Translations under genes and position numbers: made by a program | DNA from: Nitrososphaerales archaeon TH5896 | Lineage (GTDB): Archaea; Thermoproteota; Nitrososphaeria; Nitrososphaerales; Nitrososphaeraceae | DNA: 10,682 bases | Direction of reading: 5' to 3' | NCBI GenBank assembly: GCA_014523625.1 | Contig: JAATVP010000107.1 | Location: 1-10,682, forward strand | Shown here: positions 1 through 7,128 of the stretch, piece by piece | How positions within the stretch are numbered: position 1 is the stretch's first letter | How the letters are laid out: each line of letters opens with the position of its first letter | The notes under the pieces: model-generated | What the model was told of the DNA's origin: nothing | What the model saw: the letters and a program-made list of their open reading frames with translations, nothing else | The model's database searches: none

Positions 1-135
1 TCTTGGAACGCAAAATTTGCTTTATTTGAAATAGGGACCATATTTATTTTCAATGGAAAATCAAATTCGCAAGTTGAATTTCGTTCACCTCACATTAAGA
101 ATTTGATCTCCTACTTACAATATCAACGAACCTGA
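1..135 (+). CDS. C-terminal end of an unrecognised protein (partial)
   Basis: The frame is open from the first base of the window to a TGA at 133-135 and gives 44 residues with no internal start, so the gene begins outside the window. The peptide has protein-like composition, with a hydrophobic stretch (FALFEIGTIFIF) followed by a mixed polar segment (VEFRSPHIKNLISYL). I do not recognise the family. It converges on the HExxH gene, with 73 bases between the two stop codons. A 44-codon open frame in AT-rich DNA could arise by chance, so the call rests mainly on composition and on the consistent convergent layout. Confidence 0.5.
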   Translation, partial: SWNAKFALFEIGTIFIFNGKSNSQVEFRSPHIKNLISYLQYQRT

Positions 136-208
136 ATTCACTTTCTATCTTTAGTTGAAGGGAGCCATTATAGAACCTACCAAGACAATATAACTAGGGC
201 GTTGGTAT

Positions 209-583
209 CTACTTCTTTCTATTTCTTTTTCTAGCACGCTTTCCAGCGTTTTTTGAGGGAGGAAGTATGTGGCTTTGCATATTTTCAAGCTCACCCAATC
301 CATGTGTGTATTTTTCCCAATAGTTTGACTGACCAAAGAGTTCATCCAATTGGGCTGAAGCACTAAAGGATATCTTGTTGAGGGTCAGATGGAGCGTTTC
401 ATGACTTAATAAAGAGCTTGCCACCTCTGCGATTCGCCCATCTGAATTGAATTCCTTCCATGATCTATAATTACCAATAAAAGCCCGTGATCTTCCATAA
501 TAAGATACGAACATAAGTCCTCTTCTTCCTGATAGACCTTTCAATTTAAGATCCAACACCATGTTATTTAGCACAAGCACCAT
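209..583 (-). CDS. Small HExxH-motif protein, putative zinc metallopeptidase-like
   Basis: A 124-residue protein of unknown function. Residues 61-65 are HETLH, matching the HExxH zinc-binding and catalytic motif of zincin metallopeptidases. It sits in a predicted helix (VASSLLSHETLHLTL), and an acidic LDELFG segment at 79-84 follows, so D80 or E81 could be the third metal ligand. The preceding strand-rich part (residues 8-40) would fit a small zincin fold. The C-terminus (112-124) is a Lys/Arg-rich tail that could contact nucleic acid or acidic lipid. There is no signal peptide or membrane segment, so it is probably cytoplasmic. The start ATG at 583 has a TATA-like element about 25 bases upstream; a second Met at residue 8 is an alternative start. 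It is divergent from the glycerate kinase gene. Activity is not established, because one short motif can occur by chance. Confidence 0.7.
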   Translation of the reverse strand: MVLVLNNMVLDLKLKGLSGRRGLMFVSYYGRSRAFIGNYRSWKEFNSDGRIAEVASSLLSHETLHLTLNKISFSASAQLDELFGQSNYWEKYTHGLGELENMQSHILPPSKNAGKRARKRNRKK

Positions 584-823
584 ATCTCTGCATCAATTCC
601 TAGATTAATGTATCTTGAAAAAAATTGGAAACTGTTATTGTGCTTCATGAATAAACCTTCGTCCTTCTGACAACTATTGTAATGATTTGTAAATATGTCC
701 AAGTGTGAAGCTAATTTGCAAATGTTTTATTTGCATAGATTTTACAAATAGATGCAAGAAAATTTACAATCGGAATGCTAATCTTCTTATCTAGTTCGTT
801 TGATCTAATGTCGCACGTATCAG
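584..823. promoter_or_regulatory. Divergent spacer with repeated ATTTRYAAAT boxes
   Basis: This 240-base spacer separates the HExxH gene from the glycerate kinase gene. I see no RNA gene or convincing small ORF in it. It holds related palindrome-like boxes: ATTTGTAAAT (685-694), ATTTGCAAAT (714-723, a perfect palindrome), TTTTACAAAT (740-749) and a weaker ATTTACAATC (762-771). They start 29, 26 and 22 bases apart. In addition, TGCAAAT (717-723) and ATTTGCA (729-735) form a perfect 7-base inverted repeat around a 5-base spacer. These look like candidate regulator sites for the glycerate kinase promoter, but the AT-rich background weakens the case. Confidence 0.4.
604..613 (-). promoter_or_regulatory. 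TATA-like element for the HExxH gene
   Basis: On the minus strand this reads ATACATTAAT. Its centre lies about 25 bases before the ATG at 583, which is the spacing expected if transcription starts at or next to the start codon (leaderless message). No good Shine-Dalgarno sequence precedes the ATG, which agrees with this. Confidence 0.4.
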
Positions 824-2260
824 ATGACAAATTCAACTATTCGTAATAAGAATTCTATCTTGAAAAAATACCGTGCCCTAGCTTCAAGCAAAATTGCATT
901 GGCTGCAGTTGAAGCAGCCATAAAAGCGGTTGAACCTATGAACTTGCTATTTAAGGCTGTTAGCAGGCATCAAGACAGGTTAATAGTGTCTGATATTAAG
1001 AATAGAACTTTAACATTTGACTTGGCCAGATATGACGAAGTCCATGTAGTGGGTGCTGGAAAGGCCTCTGTGCCCATGACGATGGGTCTATTAAAAGTAC
1101 TCCAGCACGGCAGGGATACTAATTTGCGTATTTCAGGGTCAATTGTCACCCCATATGGGACTTCAAAAAAGATCCATGGAGTAGATATAGTTGAAGCCGG
1201 GCATCCGCTGCCTGATTCGAACGGTATTAAGGGTACCAAAAGAATTGTAAATATTCTTCGGTGGGCCAAACCTAGAGCCCTAGTTATTGTGCTATTATCA
1301 GGAGGAGGATCTGCTCTCTTGTCTCTTCCTAAGAGTGGGATTACGCTCGCTGATAAAAGATATGTTACTCAATCATTGCTCTCATCAGGGGCTGCAATTC
1401 AAGATTTAAACGTAGTACGAACTCACCTTTCACAGGTGAAAGGGGGAAGGTTGATCCGATATTCACCTCCATCCACTACGTTTTTGACGCTTGTAATTTC
1501 CGACGTAATCGGTGACGAACTCCAGACAATTGCTTCTGGTCCAACATATCCTAACTATACATCGTCCATCGATGCGAAGAGAATACTTTTGAAGTATGAT
1601 ATTTGGAATGTTGACAACTCTCACGTAAAGAGAATTAGGAAGGTTATAACAAACGGGATCGAAGTTGAAAAGAATGCACTTCAAAATATATCAGAGTATC
1701 GGAGAAAATTAGATTACGCCTTAATCGGGAATAATACTATGGCTTGCAATGCAGCTTCCCAATATTTGAGGTCAGAGAAAATTGATACATTGGTACTTGG
1801 TTCTCATTTTGACGGAGACGTAGCAGCACACGGAAAATGGCTTTCCCTACTGGCGAATGGGTTGAAATCATTGTCAGTCCCATTTGCAATTGTCCTTGGT
1901 GGAGAAACAACTGTAAGACTAAATAAGCAAGGAAAAAATGGCACAGGTGGTCGAAACCAGGAAGCGGCATTACACGCTCTATTATCACTTGAGACCTCAT
2001 CTGACCAGGATGTTTCGATTTGCTGCGTTGGAACAGATGGAATCGACGGTAATTCAAATGCAGCAGGGGCATTGGTTACGGGCTCGATGAAGAGTCAAGA
2101 TAATCCTAACTTAAAGGAGGAATTACGAAGGTATCTACAGAATCATGACAGCAGTACTGCTTTCAAGAAATTAGGTTCCCAGATAATAACCGGAAAGACA
2201 TTGACCAATGTGAATGACGTTAACGTAATATGTAGGCTAACAAGTAGTGTTAGTAGCTAA
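824..2260 (+). CDS. Glycerate 2-kinase (MOFRL family)
   Basis: Cytoplasmic kinase that phosphorylates D-glycerate with ATP to 2-phosphoglycerate (GckA/TtuD-type family), linking glycerate to glycolysis and gluconeogenesis. The N-terminal DUF4147-type domain shows GAGK (77-80), HPLPD (127-131), the glycine-rich LLSGGGSALL (157-166), NVVRTHLS (196-203), KGGRL (206-210), SDVIGD (226-231) and SGPT (238-241). The C-terminal MOFRL domain shows GGET (359-362), GTGGRNQE (373-380) and GTDGIDG (403-409). At 478 residues it is slightly longer than usual, owing to about 20 extra N-terminal residues. No better in-frame start follows nearby, and the ATG at 808 is out of frame. It ends 15 bases from the convergent biotin ligase gene. 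The family assignment is firm; substrate specificity is inferred from family. Confidence 0.9.
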   Translation: MTNSTIRNKNSILKKYRALASSKIALAAVEAAIKAVEPMNLLFKAVSRHQDRLIVSDIKNRTLTFDLARYDEVHVVGAGKASVPMTMGLLKVLQHGRDTNLRISGSIVTPYGTSKKIHGVDIVEAGHPLPDSNGIKGTKRIVNILRWAKPRALVIVLLSGGGSALLSLPKSGITLADKRYVTQSLLSSGAAIQDLNVVRTHLSQVKGGRLIRYSPPSTTFLTLVISDVIGDELQTIASGPTYPNYTSSIDAKRILLKYDIWNVDNSHVKRIRKVITNGIEVEKNALQNISEYRRKLDYALIGNNTMACNAASQYLRSEKIDTLVLGSHFDGDVAAHGKWLSLLANGLKSLSVPFAIVLGGETTVRLNKQGKNGTGGRNQEAALHALLSLETSSDQDVSICCVGTDGIDGNSNAAGALVTGSMKSQDNPNLKEELRRYLQNHDSSTAFKKLGSQIITGKTLTNVNDVNVICRLTSSVSS

Positions 2261-2275
2261 GGTATTGTCAATGGC

Positions 2276-3061
2276 TCATGGTTTAATCTTGATTGATGTG
2301 TATTGTGTATCTGAAATCTTGACGATTTGGCCCCCACTTGTTACCAATATCAGGGAACCATCTGGATCAATGTTGGTAGCCAACCCATCTAATTGAATAT
2401 CATTCCCTACTACTTTGATCTTCTTTCCTATCATTGGACAATTCAGTTTCCAACGTCTCGCTACCAATTCCCAATTGCCTGACTGTATTTCGTGATAGTA
2501 GTTATTAAAAAGAGTAAGAATGGAGGCTAAGAAGGGTTCCATGGGAATAGAAGATTGACTTATGTGTTCAATCAATGAAGTTGCACGTTTTAAACGTTGT
2601 GGCTTTGAATTCAAATTTATTCCTGCTCCAACAACACAATATTCTAATTCCTTTCCGCGAACCGCAGAGCTAATTAGTATGCCGGCCACTTTTCTTGTCT
2701 TAACAAGAACATCATTGGGCCACTTGATGGATGCTTTCAAGTTGAGATTACTTGATATGGTTTCGCACACTGCCAATGACATAGCATAAGTCAGAAATAA
2801 ACTGGAACTGGTCTTTACGTCCGACTTGATTATTACAGAGAACCAAAGCCCTCCAGGCGGTGATATCCATTTCTTATCTTTTCTACCACGCCCAAATAAT
2901 TGAGATTCTGATATGACAACCATGCCATGAGAATAGGGGTCGGTTTCAGCGATTGAGATAGCATAGTCTTGCGTCGAAGTAATTTCCTTAAAACTCCTAA
3001 CCCTACTTCCGAGAATGCACCCTCCAATGGCGACCTTTAAGTGAGCCACTTCAAAATTCAT
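2276..3061 (-). CDS. birA: Biotin--[acetyl-CoA-carboxylase] ligase, catalytic form without HTH
   Basis: Activates biotin to biotinyl-5'-AMP and transfers it to the target Lys of a biotin carboxyl carrier protein. Seen in sequence: STQ (29-31), the adenylate-binding FGRGRKDKKW (56-65), a SPPGGLWFS strand (67-75), KWPND (113-117), KVAGIL (124-129) and GAGINLN (145-151), followed by a small C-terminal beta-rich domain (about 212-261). At 261 residues it begins almost at the catalytic domain, so the N-terminal winged helix of E. coli-type BirA is absent. It should therefore be an enzyme only, not the biotin repressor. The gene is divergent from the prenyltransferase. Its placement about 4.5 kb from bioB-bioF-bioD fits a shared role in biotin use; in this lineage the acyl-CoA carboxylase of carbon fixation is the expected target (inference). 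Confidence 0.93.
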   Translation of the reverse strand: MNFEVAHLKVAIGGCILGSRVRSFKEITSTQDYAISIAETDPYSHGMVVISESQLFGRGRKDKKWISPPGGLWFSVIIKSDVKTSSSLFLTYAMSLAVCETISSNLNLKASIKWPNDVLVKTRKVAGILISSAVRGKELEYCVVGAGINLNSKPQRLKRATSLIEHISQSSIPMEPFLASILTLFNNYYHEIQSGNWELVARRWKLNCPMIGKKIKVVGNDIQLDGLATNIDPDGSLILVTSGGQIVKISDTQYTSIKIKP

Positions 3062-3081
3062 AAATTTCTATACTCTTAACC

Positions 3082-3091
3082 ATAATGTAAT
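3082..3091. promoter_or_regulatory. Central TATA-like element shared by two divergent genes
   Basis: The element reads ATAATGTAAT on the plus strand and ATTACATTAT on the minus strand, and sits near the middle of the 51-base spacer. It is about 25 bases from the ligase ATG (3061) and about 26 from the GTG at 3113, the leaderless spacing in both directions. A second TATA-like tract, TATTTTATAT at 3101-3110, could instead drive the prenyltransferase from a start near 3132. Confidence 0.35.
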
Positions 3092-3112
3092 TGCGATTAC
3101 TATTTTATATTT

Positions 3113-4066
3113 GTGAAAGTTAGCGATAAGAATGAGGGTCTTGGTGGCAACGATAAGGAGATGGAAACTAAAAATCCGCTATTTGCATGGTTTAGGGTAG
3201 TAAGATTAAGGTTTGTACTATCATCGGTCATAGCAGTTCTTTTAGGAGTATCCATAGTCTACTATGAAGCTGCTCAAGTTAGCATTTCTTTCACCATACT
3301 TATTCTTGCAGGCGTAGTATTCCTACATTTTAGCATTGACCTGTTGAATGACTATTGGGACTACGTAAAAGGGATAGACAAAATTACAAAACGAACAAAA
3401 TTTAGCGGAGGTACAGGGGTACTGCCCACCGGTCTTCTTAAAGCGAAGCACGTTTACGTTGTTGGCCTAATGTTTCTCGTTATGGGGTCTCTTATAGGGA
3501 TTTATTTCATCGTATTGAGAGGTCCTATAGTTGGAGTAATTCTAGGAATTGCTGTTTTTTCGGTTTATACTTACTCAAGTAAACTGGTCTATCGCGGACT
3601 CGGGGAAACTTTTGTTGTCCTCAAAGGAGCTCTTATCGTGTTTGGCACCTACTACGTACTGACAAATTCGGCCGAATTCATTCCTTTTTATAACGGCACA
3701 ATACTGGGAATGCTATCAGGTTGCGTTTTGTTTATAACGTCCTTCCCCGACTTTGATGCGGATAAGTCAAAGGGAAGAAAAACACTTGCAATTAGCCTTG
3801 GCAAAGATCAAGCACTAAAATTGTATCCCATTCTCCTCGTATCACCTTACATTTTGCTCATTTTTGGGGTTGTGTTAAATCTAATTGTAATATACTCACT
3901 AATCTGCTTCATTTCAATACCGTACCTATTCAAAGCTATAAATGGAATCAAGAAGGCACCTCCAGAAGGACTGTTATCAGCAATGGAATCTACCCTAGTT
4001 TTTGCTCGGGTTACTGGGACGATGTTGATCGTTAGCTACCTCATAGCTGCTCATCCACTCTTATAA
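3113..4066 (+). CDS. UbiA-family polyprenyltransferase (MenA-like)
   Basis: Integral membrane enzyme that transfers a polyprenyl chain from its diphosphate to an acceptor. A role in quinone synthesis (DHNA polyprenyltransferase type) is likely but not certain. The two Asp-rich motifs of the family are visible: NDYWDYVKGID (79-89) and PDFDADKSKGRKT (212-224). They chelate the Mg2+-diphosphate. About eight hydrophobic helices are spread over residues 34-315 (for example 36-50, 60-76, 113-134, 137-152, 165-183, 197-210, 238-270, 296-315), as expected. The start is unsure: GTG at 3113 is given, but ATG at 3161 (residue 17) begins just before the conserved region and directly abuts AAGGAG. Other UbiA members make ether lipids or heme O; the F-S-G-G-T-G-V segment (97-103) resembles MenA-like archaeal members more. 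Confidence 0.85.
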   Translation: MKVSDKNEGLGGNDKEMETKNPLFAWFRVVRLRFVLSSVIAVLLGVSIVYYEAAQVSISFTILILAGVVFLHFSIDLLNDYWDYVKGIDKITKRTKFSGGTGVLPTGLLKAKHVYVVGLMFLVMGSLIGIYFIVLRGPIVGVILGIAVFSVYTYSSKLVYRGLGETFVVLKGALIVFGTYYVLTNSAEFIPFYNGTILGMLSGCVLFITSFPDFDADKSKGRKTLAISLGKDQALKLYPILLVSPYILLIFGVVLNLIVIYSLICFISIPYLFKAINGIKKAPPEGLLSAMESTLVFARVTGTMLIVSYLIAAHPLL

Positions 4067-4106
4067 TTGACAACCGTGTGATTGATCAGACTTATCCTTG
4101 TTAGAC

Positions 4107-5444
4107 TCAAACAATTGGGGGCCTCGCGAATACATTTTTTGGGTCCGAGTGATATTCTACAGCCAACGCTGGGTCCTTCTGTCTCCCGGTAAGCACCCCT
4201 ACTGCAATATCATCACTTTTTATCACTTCTTGTTCCCTTAATATCTTGATGCCTGCAGGGACTGCGCCAGATGCCATTTCACAGTCAAATCCGTTCAGGC
4301 CCACTACTGCCATACCGTGACTCATCTCTTTATCGTCTACTTGCACTACTAGTCCATCTGTGATTTCTATCGCACGCAAAGCTTTCGCTATGTTTGCAGG
4401 TTTTCCAATCTGTATCGCCGTGGCTCTAGTCTTGGGCATTAATGCCTTACTGTCCTTGTAGGTATAATATCTGTCCAACAGATTAGCATCGAAATTTCCT
4501 GCATTCCAAACAAGCTTTTGACTTTCAAATTCCCCATTCACTAGTTCATAAAACGTATTTGCACCCGTTGAATTCACAACAACTATGCGAGGGACCTTCT
4601 TTAACCACCCCCAATCATGTAACTCCATTAAACATTTTCCACAACTAGCAGTATTTCCCAGCGCTCCGCCAGGATATACGAGCCAGTCCGGAGGATTCCA
4701 GTCCAAGTGCTCTAAGATCCTATATACTATTGTCTTCTGACCTTCTAGCCTGAAGGGATTAACAGAATTTACGGTATATCCATTCTGGAGATTTACCATT
4801 GCCAACGATTGATTGAGAGCATCATCAAAGTTTCCATCCACTTGAATAACTTGGGCACCAAATTGGAAAGCTTGCCCTAATTTTCCAGCAGCGATTTCTC
4901 CTTTTGGAATATAGACTTCACACCTCATATTTTCGTTAGCTGCATACATGGCTGCCGAAGCGGAGGTATTTCCAGTGGATGCGCATATTATCTTGTTTAC
5001 GCCGATGGCTTTCGCGTGCGTTATTGCAGTAGACATGCCATTGTCCTTAAATGATCCGCTTGGATTATAGCCCTCTGGCTGTAGCAGGAGACTATCCTGT
5101 TTCAAGTTGACGTATTCTGCAACTCTACTCATCCGGTATGGTTTTGAAAGTCTTCCTTCTGCTCCGTCTAGAGATACAAGAATTTTTGCGCACTCATCCA
5201 AGTTCTCGGTATCAATTCCGAGAAAGTTAATAAGATCACGAAAACGCCATACCCCGCTTTCATTGTATATGTTTCCACCGTGGTTCCGCCGTGAGTAGAA
5301 TACTTCTATCTGCTTTTTTTCCGGTTTGTTAAGGTAAGTAACATCTAACAAAGAATTGCAAGAACATGAATAGGCTTGGTTCATGATATTGAAAGTTTTT
5401 CCACATTTAGGGTTAATGCATTTCTTTATCGCATTCGTTTTCAT
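4107..5444 (-). CDS. thrC: Threonine synthase
   Basis: PLP enzyme converting O-phospho-L-homoserine to L-threonine, the last step of threonine synthesis. The N-terminus carries a zinc ribbon (C9, C14, C27, C29). The PLP lysine is K133 in NPSGSFKDNGM. STGNTS (156-161) and PGGALGN (258-264) form the cofactor and phosphate-binding loops; the latter is the PGGxLGN variant found in one branch of threonine synthases. NPFRLEGQKT (229-238) and VLTGRQKDP (417-425) are further family marks. At 445 residues its length is within the family range. The ATG at 5444 has a TATA-like element about 27 bases upstream, pointing to a leaderless message. It converges on the prenyltransferase with a 40-base gap. A related PLP lyase is a less likely alternative, since the threonine-synthase marks run through the whole protein. 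Confidence 0.88.
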   Translation of the reverse strand: MKTNAIKKCINPKCGKTFNIMNQAYSCSCNSLLDVTYLNKPEKKQIEVFYSRRNHGGNIYNESGVWRFRDLINFLGIDTENLDECAKILVSLDGAEGRLSKPYRMSRVAEYVNLKQDSLLLQPEGYNPSGSFKDNGMSTAITHAKAIGVNKIICASTGNTSASAAMYAANENMRCEVYIPKGEIAAGKLGQAFQFGAQVIQVDGNFDDALNQSLAMVNLQNGYTVNSVNPFRLEGQKTIVYRILEHLDWNPPDWLVYPGGALGNTASCGKCLMELHDWGWLKKVPRIVVVNSTGANTFYELVNGEFESQKLVWNAGNFDANLLDRYYTYKDSKALMPKTRATAIQIGKPANIAKALRAIEITDGLVVQVDDKEMSHGMAVVGLNGFDCEMASGAVPAGIKILREQEVIKSDDIAVGVLTGRQKDPALAVEYHSDPKNVFARPPIV

Positions 5445-5675
5445 GAATTTGAAATAATGTTAAGTTCATATTAATTGTATTTCTCCTCATTAACGATTTG
5501 GGTTATCAGGCATAAGAAGCTAGAATTTGTCTCGGTATCCAATTTTCGCAAAGCATGACGAAACTTAGAAGTGTGAGACAGATCTCAAAAACGTAAGAAA
5601 TATCCTAACATATTGTCGTTATAATTTGTCAAACCATTTTTTATTCTCTTTCGTCAATTCAGGAATCGTCTACCG
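5445..5675. other. Divergent spacer between thrC and the winged-helix gene
   Basis: 231 bases without a gene that I can support. It holds the thrC promoter and, nearer the winged-helix gene, a short perfect inverted repeat: TGAGA (5574-5578), four bases, then TCTCA (5583-5587). This is a possible operator or small hairpin. A T-rich stretch at 5637-5645 may be the TATA region of the winged-helix gene. No tRNA-like arms were found. Confidence 0.35.
5468..5475 (-). promoter_or_regulatory. TATA box for thrC
   Basis: ATTAATAT on the minus strand, preceded by AGAAATACA as a possible BRE. Its centre is about 27 bases from the ATG at 5444, which implies a leaderless transcript and leaves no 5' leader for a riboswitch or attenuator. 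Confidence 0.5.
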
Positions 5676-5999
5676 ATGAAGAACCGTTCAGATATTGAAG
5701 TAATGGCTTCAATTCTCCGCTCTGCAACTAGCAGCTGGGAATATAAGACAAGTATAATGAATACTGCTGTAATTTCACACTCGCAACTAATAAGGTATCT
5801 GGCTGTTGGAATAGAAAAAGGGCTGATTGAATATTCTGAAACAACTGGACTGTATAGGACGACTGAATCAGGTGTATTCTATCTCAGGAAATATGAGCAG
5901 ATGGTGTCTATGCTTCCGTCGGTTCCTGAAACTCTAGACTTTGAAAACGAGCCTAGTTCTTCCAAATCTCGAGATCATCTTTACAGTAATGTGAGCTAA
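5676..5999 (+). CDS. Small winged-helix DNA-binding protein (ArnR1-like, HTH_45 type)
   Basis: A predicted cytoplasmic transcription regulator of 107 residues. Residues 1-75 follow the layout of the archaeal ArnR1-like winged helix: an opening helix (DIEVMASILRSA, 6-17), a second helix with TSIMNTAVIS (26-35), a recognition helix SQLIRYLAVGIEKGLIEY (36-53), and a wing with TTGLYRTTESG (55-65) leading to a long helix (FYLRKYEQMVSML). The C-terminal 30 residues are acidic and Ser-rich, probably disordered. No ligand domain is visible. It lies between thrC and the asparagine-synthetase-like gene in its own transcription unit. Its targets cannot be read from the sequence; autoregulation or control of a neighbour is only a guess. 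Confidence 0.82.
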   Translation: MKNRSDIEVMASILRSATSSWEYKTSIMNTAVISHSQLIRYLAVGIEKGLIEYSETTGLYRTTESGVFYLRKYEQMVSMLPSVPETLDFENEPSSSKSRDHLYSNVS

Positions 6000-6098
6000 T
6001 CAAATTATGAATTCATCATACCAAATCCATAATGGAATAGATTTTCAATATTAACTTCGAATAAGTGATATAGAGACTGTCGACCAATACTATTACAA

Positions 6099-7049
6099 GT
6101 GAAGGCCATGCTGTGCAGGAGGCTTAAGGATTCAATCCGTACTTCCGTTTGGGATGAAGTTTGTGATACCGTGCTTCTTTCAGGTGGACTAGATAGCACT
6201 ATCATAACGGCCATTCGCAAGCCTGATTACTCCATCACTATTGGATATGGATCGGAAGCACCTGACTTGAAATATGCTAATGAGACGGCTCTTAAATTTG
6301 TTAAAAAAAAGATAACAAGAATCCTCTCAACTCAAGAGGTGTTAGGATTAATTGAAAAAGTTATTGGAGCTTTGAAAACATTTGACCCGATAACAATTAG
6401 GAATTCTGTTGTTCCATACGCCGCTTTGGAAGTGGCTAATTCTAACGGATTTGAATGCGTCTACACTGGTGACGGTGGTGACGAGATATTTGCTGGATAC
6501 AATTTTCTGCAAAGATATGTAGATAGCCCATTTCGTCTCGATGGTGAAATTTCCCGCTTAAGAGCAATTATGACCTTCCCGACATTTAGCTTAGGGGAGA
6601 GTCAGAACGTGAAAATCATTGCGCCATTTCTCAATGAAAAAGTAGTTCGTGTAGCCGAATTGATTCCAATTTCAGACTTAGTTGGATTCTATAGAAATGA
6701 GGTTTGGGGTAAAATGGTCTTGCGACAATGTTTTCGAGATGAATTAGGAGATGAGATTTGTTGGAGAAAGAAACAGGCACAGGAAGAAGGGGCTGGCGTT
6801 ACTAGGATTAGAGAAATTATTGAAAATAGCTGCAATGATTTTTCGTTTGTTGAAGAGGCGCGTATGGCTAAGGGGAAAGGCGTCGCGATAAGAAGTAAGG
6901 AACATCTATATTATTTCAAATGCTTCATCCGCAATTTCTCCCTCAAAGAGCGGTGTGATTGTCCAGAACTGACCTGCTCTGGTTGTGGAAATTGCGTTTC
7001 CTTTCTTTCAAATTACTGCAAACTTTGTGGGCAATTCCCTGTAACTTAG
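6099..7049 (+). CDS. Asparagine synthetase-type ATP-pyrophosphatase with Cys-rich tail, no glutaminase domain
   Basis: Matches the C-terminal synthetase domain of class B asparagine synthetases, which adenylates a carboxylate and amidates it. The PP-loop SGGLDST is at 28-34, TGDGGDEIFAGY at 123-134, and the RKKQAQEEGAG segment (223-233) lies where the family has its catalytic basic loop. The N-terminal Cys-initiated glutaminase domain is absent, so the enzyme would need free ammonia or a separate amide donor. Residues 286-310 hold seven cysteines (286, 288, 293, 296, 299, 307, 310), suggesting one or two zinc sites or an Fe-S cluster. The start is GTG at 6099, with a TATA-like ATATAG about 28 bases upstream; ATG at 6108 is an alternative. 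The true product could be asparagine or another amide or adenylated compound. Confidence 0.8.
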   Translation: MKAMLCRRLKDSIRTSVWDEVCDTVLLSGGLDSTIITAIRKPDYSITIGYGSEAPDLKYANETALKFVKKKITRILSTQEVLGLIEKVIGALKTFDPITIRNSVVPYAALEVANSNGFECVYTGDGGDEIFAGYNFLQRYVDSPFRLDGEISRLRAIMTFPTFSLGESQNVKIIAPFLNEKVVRVAELIPISDLVGFYRNEVWGKMVLRQCFRDELGDEICWRKKQAQEEGAGVTRIREIIENSCNDFSFVEEARMAKGKGVAIRSKEHLYYFKCFIRNFSLKERCDCPELTCSGCGNCVSFLSNYCKLCGQFPVT

Positions 7050-7128
7050 CTAAAGATCCAGCAGAGATATAACAAAAGGCTTATTATAGAATTGCATGCG
7101 TCATGAGCAAATTTGAGACAACCACAAC

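Noticed and set aside
151..363. 70-residue minus-strand open frame overlapping the HExxH gene
   Set aside because: It overlaps the HExxH frame on the same strand in another phase and has no recognisable features.
970..1269. 99-residue minus-strand open frame inside the glycerate kinase gene
   Set aside because: Antisense to conserved kinase motifs, with no independent support.
1737..2072. 111-residue minus-strand open frame inside the glycerate kinase gene
   Set aside because: It is a shadow of the well-supported kinase frame, whose MOFRL motifs occupy this region. It has no family marks of its own.
5574..5587. TGAGA/TCTCA inverted repeat as a terminator
   Set aside because: It lies in a divergent spacer with no gene ending nearby and has no T run after it. 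At most it is a weak operator candidate.
6005..6220. 71-residue minus-strand frame before the asparagine-synthetase-like gene
   Set aside because: It is antisense to the PP-loop coding region and has no promoter-like element of its own.
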